DNA of 64,000 nt from Rotaria sordida (Eukaryota; Rotifera; Eurotatoria; Philodinida; Philodinidae): contig CAJNOL010000753.1 in NCBI GenBank assembly GCA_905250125.1, forward strand, positions 1-64,000. Reading direction: 5' to 3'. Shown here in pieces: positions 56,064 to 64,000 of this stretch. Below the pieces are notes generated by a model. The model had not been told where the DNA came from. It saw nothing but the letters and a program-made list of their open reading frames with translations, and ran no database searches. A program made the translations under genes and the position numbers. How positions within the stretch are numbered: position 1 is the first letter of the stretch; the number at the start of each line of letters is the position of its first letter.

Positions 56064-56479
56064 CATGTTTTGATTAATTGTACTATACTCGGTCTTAGAT
56101 TTTTTTTATAGACATGATTTTTATTTGTTCGCATCTTTTTTACGTTCAGCTTTTATTAATTTTTCTGTATCCTGTTTTTGGTTTGACTACAATTTTCCAC
56201 TATTCATTTGTAAATTGCATAATCTTGCATGTGTTGTTTTTAGAGATTTATTCCTGTACAAATCTTTTGAATGTACTCTAAAGATTGATACACAGAAAAC
56301 TGAATCATGTTTCGTGCACTAATCTTCTAACCAAGAGACTGATCCTCTGAGGCGTTACATTTCAGCTTTTCTGACCTATATTTTCATTGCAGAAGGCTGA
56401 AAGTCTGTCTAAATTCGAGCAATGCCACTAATGGATATATACGGGGATCGGGTAACTTGGTCGAACTCTCTTCTAAAAT
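56064..56479. other. 3' flank of complexin
   Basis: AT-rich with nothing recognised. Confidence 0.35.
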
Positions 56480-56545
56480 GTTTGTGCGGGCGCAAGTGTG
56501 GGTATCGAAGTTGCGAGAAGACCAACACTCACACCCATATGAGCC
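56480..56545. repeat. telomere-like hairpin island R (short)
   Basis: GTGCGGGCGCAAGTGTGGG, a spacer of about 24 bp, then CAACACTCACACCCATATG. G-rich half first. Confidence 0.6.
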
Positions 56546-56978
56546 TTTCTATCTCAAACTGCTTTGTTTTATTGCTTTGTCAACTATATCAGAAAAACAC
56601 TCGAAAAAACTAGAGAATAGACGTCAAAAGAGCAATCCGACTAAAATGACATCTGAATCAGTAAATTCCAGTTTCGTCGAAAATGGAGTTCGCGAAGTCA
56701 ATTTATTACCGAAAACGAATATAAGTTGCAGTTAATCGGTCTTATAGACAACAATTATATTTTAGTTAATTAGTCCATGATACCATATCAGATGGTTACC
56801 AAGTCGTTTACCTTCCAAAAATAGATGAATATTACGCGCTTCGCATTTATTGAAAGTTAATATGAATATAGAAATAGTGCTCTATTTAGACTTATATGCG
56901 TATGTGTTCATTTCATATATTCATATATTTATCTAATATGTGAAACAAGAAGGAAACCAAAGAAAAATAATCTTATGA
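56546..56978. other. intergenic
   Basis: Nothing recognised. Confidence 0.35.
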
Positions 56979-59043
56979 TCAATTCGAAACAAAAATCATA
57001 TTTAGTTTTTTTTTTGTATGTTCATGTTCAATTGTAATTGTAAATTTAGTCGTACTTGTATGTCTTCTACTATTACTCGGTGAAAATTCATTCGACATTG
57101 TTAATTGGGAAATTAAACGATTTTGTTTTTTAATTTCATCCTCAATTTGTTTTTTAATTTTTCTAAAGACACGTGTAAAATACTTTTGGTTTGTAGATTG
57201 ACAAGATAAATCGATATGTTGCATCTTTGCCATAGCATCTGATGCAACTGTCCAGTGTGAGGTGTGGTTGTGTATGTGGGTGTCGGTGTGTGTGGAGGTG
57301 AGTGGGTGTGGATGTGGGTGTGTGGGTGTGGGTGTTGGTGTGAGGCTTGGTGTTATCTGTTTCACATCCACTCCCACCTACACCCACATTCACACTCCAC
57401 ATCCGTACCTACACCCTCACCCTACCTATACCCACACCCCTATCCCACCCACAAACCTATAGTTGTTCTTTAGCTTTTCTGAAGTATTCAGATCTTAAAA
57501 GTATTTGAAATTTTTATTGAAATAAATTAATACCAATATCTTCTTCTATTATTTGTTTAATAGATTCACTAGATGAGAAAAAAAAAGAAGAATTCAAAGA
57601 GATTTAAAAAAACATTTTTTACCTTGAACATGATGGTATTTTATTATTATTAAAAATTACGTATAAACCCAAAGCAAATGCACATAATGATTGAATAAGA
57701 AGTTCACGATCATCTTCCATTGATTGATCACGTATTTGTGAAATAATCTGAAAAAGGAGAAAAAATTTAGGAAGAGAAATATCTTTTGATAAACATTAGA
57801 CATACGTACGTAATGCCATTTTCAATTGAAACTAATGGTTGTACTGATGGTGAACTATTTGATAACAATGTACATATAAAAATAAGTACCGCAACACGAG
57901 TATGACATAAAGATGGAGCCTATTGAGAATGAAAAGAAAAAAATATATATAAAACATAGATTTTGTTTAATTTACATTATATAATAAATCAATTCATATT
58001 TCCATTAATGTTTTAGCATTTGTTTGTGTTTGATCAACTGATAATTTAACTTCAAGTATATCTTCTTTAGATTTTGGACTATCAACAACTAAATGTGAAA
58101 GTAGAATGCCGGAACACCATGACGCCACAATATCTTTACTTAAATAACCGGATCTTAAGAAATAATCCATGGTGTGTTGATTAGCAGCTAAATGAAATTA
58201 AAACAATTTTTTTTCTGTTTTTTTAAAACAAAATACTGACCATTCTTAGTTTGAGGTGAAAGTGTTTGAATGATTATTGATTTTCCGATCTTATTTTTGT
58301 GTAAATAACATTGTAAAAAATAAAGGATTGATATTTGAAGTGAAAATGATTTTTCTTCATCACAAATCATTGCATATAGAAGATTGAATAATATTGATCT
58401 AGAAAAAAACTTAATTGATATTAATAATTAAGAGTGTTTGAAGATTTATTAACTCTTGAATGACACCAGATGTATTCACTACAGAATTAACAAATGGTTG
58501 ATTTTCAATATTATCACGAACAACATCACCAACTGTATTAAGAACTTATAACATATTGGAGAATATATCGATTCAAATACCGAAACTAAACGTACTTCAA
58601 TTATGATCTGAGCAGGAATAGTTGGAATTGTAAGCATGTTCCACATACCATGTAATAGACCTTTAAAAGACATTAAAAATTCTTTTTTCTTTTTTTTATT
58701 CTCTTCTTACCACATTGGTAAATTATACGTTGGCATGCAACAATATTTTCTTTACGATTTTTTGGTGATACAAGTGCTCGAATTATCTGAATAAATACAA
58801 AAAGAACAATGATATTGCTAGTTCTTGAAAAAGAATTTTTTTTTATTTCTTATTTTTAGTAACAGTTGAACATTTACCATATTTTGTATAGAACAATCTT
58901 TTTTACTAATTGAACCGAGTTCAAAAACATCAAGTAAATGTTGAATGTTAGATTTTTGATAAAAATAAATCTAACTTGATGCATTATTTTTCAATAAACA
59001 GAGGACAATATGTAAATATTTTTCAACAACATCTATTTTTAAT
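56979..59043 (-). pseudogene. USO1: USO1/p115 vesicle-tethering factor, truncated
   Basis: Minus-strand exons separated by short introns follow the order of the p115 armadillo head: CLLKNNAS (58990), RALVSPKNRKENIVACQRII (58770-58720), GLLHGMWNMLTIPTIPAQII (58660-58605), VLNTVGDVVRDN (58545), a segment with YFLQCYLHKNKIGKSIIIQT (58320-58255), DIVASWCSGILLSHLVVDSP (58140-58070), HTRVAVLIFICTLLSNSSPS (57895), DDRELLIQSLCAFALGLY (57725-57680) and IKQIIEEDI (57560). A last exon, 57248-56979, holds a short coiled coil (FRKIKKQIEDEIKKQNR). p115 tethers vesicles to the Golgi. Here the N-terminal part is absent beyond 59043, an in-frame TAG lies near 58970 and the long coiled-coil tail is missing. 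Island S sits in the last intron. Confidence 0.8.
57255..57462. repeat. telomere-like hairpin island S
   Basis: G-rich half GTGAGGTGTGGTTGTGTATG through GTTGGTGTGAGGC (57257-57350), a short spacer, then ATCCACTCCCACCTACACCC through CACCCCTATCCCACCC. It lies within the last intron of the USO1 remnant. Confidence 0.8.
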
Positions 59044-59224
59044 GTACAGAGTGTCCCCAAAGTGCTGATCATTCAAGAAAATGGCGTATCTCCACTCCCG
59101 TAAAATGTAAAGAGCTCAGTTTTTGCCCGATAATAGAGAGATACTTAAAGTTTTTTTTTGGCCCGAATGAAGCTTACAAATAAGGTTCAAAAGTGTTAAA
59201 TTTGGTCAAGACACATAAATTTAG
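59044..59224. other. junction segment beyond the USO1 break
   Basis: Begins ACAGAGTGTCCCCAAAGTGC, similar to the motif at 26841, then unknown sequence up to island T. Probably a transposon end or insertion that replaced the 5' part of USO1. Confidence 0.35.
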
Positions 59225-59412
59225 GGGGGGGGGGGGTGAGTGTGAGTGTTGGAGTGCGCAAAAGGTCCACACCCATATTCACACCCACATCCACACACAC
59301 ATCCACACCCACACCCCACATCCACGCCCACACCCCACACCCACCCACATCCACACCCACACCCCACATCCACGCCCACACCCACCCCTTGGTATCAGTC
59401 ACACACCACCAA
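59225..59412. repeat. telomere-like hairpin island T
   Basis: An oligo-G run (59225-59236), GTGAGTGTGAGTGTTGGAG, a spacer of about 14 bp, then about 120 bp of C-rich units including a duplicated block (CATCCACGCCCACACC) at 59318 and 59377. Confidence 0.8.
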
Positions 59413-62089
59413 ACATGATTCAATTGTGAGTTATTCGGTGCATTTCGTTTCTGTAATAAGTATTGATATGCAATACTATCTAATATTATTTAGAAAATAC
59501 CGCATGTATTATTTCATTTAAAGCCTGAATTTTTTTGTACCAAACGAGACTTTCTTTTTTATACAATTGCTCGGGCTATAAGAAAGAAATCTGCTTTTCC
59601 TTATATTCAATTTATGTAAGTTATATTATTAATTAGTTTCGTTAGATCATGATTATATCCTTTGTATAAGTGTTTTCATGACTTTAACGACGGAAAAGCA
59701 GACATGCAATTCCAGTTTAAAACATGAAAGATCCTAATTTTAGACATGAAAAGAAAACACTTTTTGCTTGAATATTCAGTCAGATCTTGGAAACAGCAAA
59801 TAGACTATGGAATTATTATTTTCTTTTCAAGGATAACGATCTTACTAATGTTAGAATACTTTTTTACTGAATTATTCTGATCATGGAGATGGAAATCCAA
59901 TTATAAGGCTATGATTTTCATTGTTACAAAAAAATCTTACTTACATTAGAATGGCGTTTTTTTCCAAGAATAACCCAAAGTTGCAGATGAAAAACAAACT
60001 ACAGAGCTACGATATTCATTTCAAAGATAATATTGTACTGGCATTGGATTAATTTTTTGCCTGAATGTCTTAATTTGGGAGAATTCAAACTAACTGATAG
60101 GATAGAATGAAAAAAAATTTACATCGTTCTTATTTTTGTTAAAACTAATTTAATGATCACGAATCTGATAGAAAAATAATTATATATATTTAATTATGAA
60201 CAATCTCTCTTTACAAACAATACTTGTGTATGTTAAAAACAAATATATTTATAAATACTTATTTATTTTTATATCTTCAACGAAAAATTATCAGAAATAA
60301 GAATGAGGTTTTACGGGTATGCGCGTAGCAAAAAAACATCCTTTTCTCTGAGAAATGCATGAGGGATGGTCAAATCAACATGATTTTTGTACAGATGACC
60401 ATAATTACCCTAATATGTTCTTTCTCTATATATTTGCTTTTATTTTTCCTGTTGTCGGCAATTATTCCTTTTTCATCATCAAATGTTGGTAAGCTATTAT
60501 TTAAAATAAAGACTGTGAGAATATTTCTCATAATGAGGAGCAGAGGTTGTATCGTTGACGTATATGATCTAAATACCAGTCACTTACTTTAAATTTTGTA
60601 AAAGTGATTGCTTTTGTAAATTGTTTATGTTGAATTTTGCAACGTCGATTCTCCTGTTGAAGAAAATTCCACTGTTATCTTGCTTCTCTTTTTTTCATTT
60701 ATTTTTCTTTCTCCTTTTTTAATTATAAATCGGGAACCATCCTTTTGTAAACGATATTCACCACTTGCTTAGGCCATAGACGAGAAAAAGAAAGGAATCA
60801 TTATCAATGTGGCGGATTAGGACTAGAACAAGAGAAGAGAAAACATATTTATTCCAGGAGGTCTTTGTCCTGACATAATATCTTCCCAAGAAAACTAGAA
60901 GAGCGAAAAACAATTGAAATAAAGAATAAATCTCATCGCTAGTAGTAATGACGTGTCTTCATTAGTTCTTTTCTTTGATCCTTTTATGCCTTTTCTCTTC
61001 TGTGATTCTTTCATTCTTGTGTCCGTTTCGTATCACGTATGTGGTGCATCTTCTTATACTTTTTTCTCTCTTTTCTGTTTTGTGATACATTTGATCTTAA
61101 ATTATTTATTATTATTGTCACCATCTCATTTCCACGTAAACAAATAAATGCTATGAGCATATTATTTTTATTTTCAGTTATTGTATTTTATTAACATTTT
61201 CATTTTATCTAAATTTAACAGTAAATACTTGTTCAAATAGAGGCATCAGTTATCCTTATTATTCTCTATAATAAAGAATAAATATCAGCAAATGAAATTA
61301 TGGTTAACAAATCTTTTTTTTTTTGTATAATTAATAAAAGAATTTTTTATGTTTTTATTAAGGTTGTTCGATCATTGAATGCTACAGCTAAATTAGAAAT
61401 AGCAAAATAAAGGTCAAGAACAAGTTTTTCAACGATCTATTCTTCAAGGAAATCTTATTTTTCAAGAAATTAATTTTAATATTAATAGAAATCAAGTGAG
61501 AAATTACTCTCAAACAAAATCTTTTATCAATTCTATTTTAGTATTCGGATTTTCTTGATTTACTTGAATACAATAATTATTAATATATGAAATATAATTC
61601 ACTTAACTACCATTATAAAGATGATAAACCAAATTTAAGACAGTTAAAATGATTATTTATCTTTGAAAAAATTTTTATTTTATTTCGATGGAAATTTCCG
61701 AAGCTATCATTCCATGAGTATTTCGAGGTGTCGATCTGAGTCATCTGATGGGTAGATAGAACTGAAAATTGTTCATCTCTCGCTGACCCATCGAACCATC
61801 GGAAAGTGGCAATCCAAAGAATCGATCTGAAACTTGGATAGGCTCGATACATTCCTCTTTGATGAATTTCAATGTGTTCTGATGGATCAAATTAGCAGAG
61901 CTTCGATTGGTCGATATTTCGAGCCATTGAAGTTTTTTTGCATAATTCGAAGAAATTTTTGTTTTCTGCTTTCTATATTTTTCGATCCATCGAAACCTAT
62001 CGGAAATATTTGCAGAAGAAGAGATTTGAACGGCTATCTCCCCATGCATTTTTCTCAATTTCGATGATTCTGACGAAAAGTGACTTTTT
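59413..62089. other. intergenic
   Basis: About 2.7 kb of AT-rich sequence. Frames at 60359-60592, 60953-61147 and 61613-62067 lack domains. Around 61370-61500 VVRSLNATAKLEIAK and QVFQRSILQGNLIFQEINF read like broken coding sequence of unknown origin. An oligo-G tract lies at 62093-62105. Confidence 0.35.
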
Positions 62090-62413
62090 TTAGGGGGGGG
62101 GGGGGTTGGCCTTAATTACTACGTCTATGTTATTGTTATTGAGATAGTTTTTAACTACTTTCTGATAAGAGAAAATTTTCTCATTAAGAGGAGCAGTCTC
62201 TATTAAAAGAAGCCACTTGGTGTGTGGAGCATTCTTTCTATGAAAACGAGCAGTAGCTATAATGATACTGTCAATTAACGGTGGAGTGCGTGCTAAAGGT
62301 ATACCGAATTCTCTTTGAAAATTATTCATATATAATTCATTTTGATTTGAAGCTTTTAATTGATGCAAATGAGATAAACACGATGGAGACAGAAAAAATT
62401 TCCCTAATGACAA
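62090..62413 (-). CDS. possible coding exon, unknown family
   Basis: A 107-codon frame with protein-like composition (QREFGIPLARTPPLIDSIII, WLLLIETAPLNEKIFSYQKV). It begins with a Met and ends in Pro codons made by the oligo-C/oligo-G tract, which suggests that its 3' end runs into unrelated sequence. No domain recognised and no flanking exons defined. It could be a fragment of a broken gene. Confidence 0.4.
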   Translation of the reverse strand: MSLGKFFLSPSCLSHLHQLKASNQNELYMNNFQREFGIPLARTPPLIDSIIIATARFHRKNAPHTKWLLLIETAPLNEKIFSYQKVVKNYLNNNNIDVVIKANPPPP

Positions 62414-62825
62414 ACAGATCTCTAATAAGCATCATTAAAAAAGAAAACGAATAGAAAAAAAAGTACATTTAAAAGTATGTAAAAATATTTTATATTGTCT
62501 GTTAAAGGACGTAAAATACAACATTATCAGTCATGTGTAAAACAAGTTATTCTACCATGAAACTCTTATTAATAATATTACTCATACACCGTATTCTACG
62601 TTACATTCATCGTCAAATTCTTATAATGTCGTGTTAGTTATTGAAAAATCTATTTTTTAAACAACTGATTCATCATTTCACGGAGCAAATGACAGATATC
62701 TTTTTGCGAACATTATTTTTCTCTTTTGATGAGATGATGAATGGAAATAGTACTGAATAGATTCATCATCATTACAACATGCTGTTTGCTGCTCGTTAAG
62801 CTTTCATTTCTTCGCAACACTAACG
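62414..62825. other. 5' flank of GPCR gene
   Basis: AT-rich with nothing decisive. Confidence 0.3.
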
Positions 62826-63746
62826 ATGAATAACAGTAGTATATCATTCACAAATAACATTGATGATGCATCTACTTCCAATATGAACGAATCTTCTAGT
62901 AATAATCTTTTTCCAGGTGATTCTCTCACTATTATTATTCAGTTACCGATATTTTCGCTTACAATTATTCTTGCCATTGCTTACACAGCTCTCATACTAA
63001 TTCGATCAACACTTCGTAACAACAAACTAAACTGGTTCACAATCAATGTTTGTCTCACAAGTGCATGGTTGAGTATTATTATGTTAATGATGAATGTTCG
63101 GCAACTACTTAATATATCCAGTGATTTATCTTGTCGTTTTCAAACTTTTTTTATAGATATGGCCGCATGTCAGTTGATGTACTCACATTGTGTATTTGCT
63201 ATTAGTAGATTCCTCGCGATTGTTTATGCACATAAGCGCATTTTTCGTTCAAATCTATGTTTATGGAGTTGCATCATTCTGGGATGGCTTGTTGCTTGTC
63301 TTATCGCTTTGCCATACTTATTTGCAGATGGCTTTTTATGTCCTATTTCGACACAAGCAGCAGCTTTACCATATTATACTCTCATCACCACTCTATTCTT
63401 GCCGATCATGATCGTTACTGTATGCAATGCTCGCACTCTTATATTTGTCCGTAATTCCACACGTCGCGTACATGCTATAGGTACGGATGGTCACGTGTCG
63501 CGTAAACGTGATGTGTTCTTAGTCAAATTGACGATTGGTACTTTTATCGCGTTTATAGTAGGATGGACTCCTTCTTTTACTATACAGTTATTCAATAAAA
63601 CTGCTTCTGTTCCAACTATTTTGAACCAGTGTTCCCAAATCTTACCATCGTTAGCTGTACTTTATGATGTGTTATTATTGATATTTACTAACCAACCAGT
63701 ACGTATCTTACTAAAACAATTCATTATTAGAATTTTCAAATTTTAA
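62826..63746 (+). CDS. rhodopsin-like G-protein-coupled receptor
   Basis: Intronless, 306 residues. The extracellular N-terminus has NNSS and NESS glycosylation sites, followed by seven hydrophobic helices. Helix 1 starts at about 37 (IIQLPIFSLTIILAIAYTAL), helix 3 ends in SRF where DRY is usual, helix 6 holds FIVGWTP (CWxP equivalent) and helix 7 ends LLLIFTNQPVR in place of NPxxY. A Cys before helix 3 (DLSCRF) and one in loop 2 (FLCPIS) can form the conserved disulfide. The short basic C-tail is KQFIIRIFKF. The layout is class A; ligand unknown. Intronless divergent receptors of this kind are common in rotifer genomes. Confidence 0.85.
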   Translation: MNNSSISFTNNIDDASTSNMNESSSNNLFPGDSLTIIIQLPIFSLTIILAIAYTALILIRSTLRNNKLNWFTINVCLTSAWLSIIMLMMNVRQLLNISSDLSCRFQTFFIDMAACQLMYSHCVFAISRFLAIVYAHKRIFRSNLCLWSCIILGWLVACLIALPYLFADGFLCPISTQAAALPYYTLITTLFLPIMIVTVCNARTLIFVRNSTRRVHAIGTDGHVSRKRDVFLVKLTIGTFIAFIVGWTPSFTIQLFNKTASVPTILNQCSQILPSLAVLYDVLLLIFTNQPVRILLKQFIIRIFKF

Positions 63747-64000
63747 TGTATCATGAACCGAACTAAACGTCGATTACGAATGATCGCATCATCCGTATCC
63801 TGGAATTACTGTCAAAAATAATCTTCATAAGACGGGCTTTACTTACATGAAAATTTTAAAAAAAACTAACTATTAATTATTGATTGAACCAAAACATTTT
63901 CATTCATCATAAAATAATATATGTGTGAAAGGGTATTCGAGCGTACTCTCACAGTTTGATTTCATTCATAAACAAAGAATTTTTCTAATTTTCCATTCCA
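63747..64000. other. 3' flank of GPCR gene
   Basis: No feature recognised to the window end. Confidence 0.3.

Noticed and set aside
57163-57473. Overlapping frames of 66-79 codons on both strands
   Set aside because: Products of the telomere-like repeats of island S.
59193-59521. Four overlapping frames across island T
   Set aside because: His/Thr/Pro or Val/Gly/Trp-rich translations of repeat; not genes.
1-64000. Retroelements (including Penelope-like elements known near bdelloid telomeres)
   Set aside because: No reverse transcriptase, endonuclease or long terminal repeat signature was recognised anywhere in the window.

Overview
The window looks like nuclear DNA of a bdelloid rotifer (Adineta/Rotaria type). 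The evidence is animal genes (complexin, a nuclear receptor, a rhodopsin-like GPCR, eIF5A, a cathepsin L homologue, a USO1/p115 remnant) in AT-rich sequence, with many introns of about 37-65 bp, expanded F-box and 28-residue leucine-rich-repeat genes, and runs of TGTGGG/CCCACA, the repeat reported for bdelloid telomeres. No retrovirus-like or Polinton-like element, rRNA or CRISPR array was recognised.

Layout. 1-7.3 kb: a foldback repeat, a fatty-acid-hydroxylase gene (two exons), a short piggyBac element that keeps its zinc-ribbon coding end, a 584-residue F-box gene, and a divergent eIF5A gene. 8.9-12.6 kb: two minus-strand genes sharing a receiver-like alpha/beta domain, one stand-alone and one fused to an FAD monooxygenase. 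15.1-19.8 kb: a five-exon cathepsin L homologue whose catalytic Cys is Asp, then a type II membrane glycoprotein. 20.9-22.9 kb: decayed aquaglyceroporin and GH31 glucosidase genes lying head to tail. 23.9-26.2 kb: a nuclear receptor with a foldback repeat in intron 2. 27.7-31.3 kb: an F-box exon followed by 13 LRR exon-intron units with a 139-bp period, carrying stops. 31.9 kb: a hAT-type MITE with a simple-repeat interior and a perfect 8-bp target duplication. 34.2-40.1 kb: an SDR, a small Cys-rich secreted-type peptide, a multi-pass membrane protein and a small LRR protein. 41.0-44.1 kb: an intronless 1018-residue protein combining dynamin-like GTPase, membrane hairpin, protein kinase and RING. 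44.2-50.5 kb: three inverted-repeat structures, the largest a 1.7-kb palindrome. 52-56 kb: an unknown conserved-looking ORF, a GMC oxidoreductase start cut off at a telomere-like island, and complexin. 57-59 kb: a truncated USO1/p115 gene. 62.8-63.7 kb: a GPCR.

The most unusual recurring structure is a set of about 20 short islands of degenerate telomere repeat. Where both halves can be recognised, the G-rich half precedes the C-rich half, the order expected of hairpins or of joined chromosome ends. Two islands 26 kb apart share the same spacer, so at least some are copies of one element. One sits exactly where a GMC oxidoreductase gene stops, one lies in an intron of the USO1 remnant, and one lies about 180 bp beyond its broken 5' end.

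The genes do not form one pathway. They are mostly independent eukaryotic units, several preceded by a splice acceptor just upstream of the ATG, which would fit the spliced-leader trans-splicing known in bdelloids. All splice sites are read by eye from GT/AG, frame and family alignment. Identities come from remembered family motifs, not searches.
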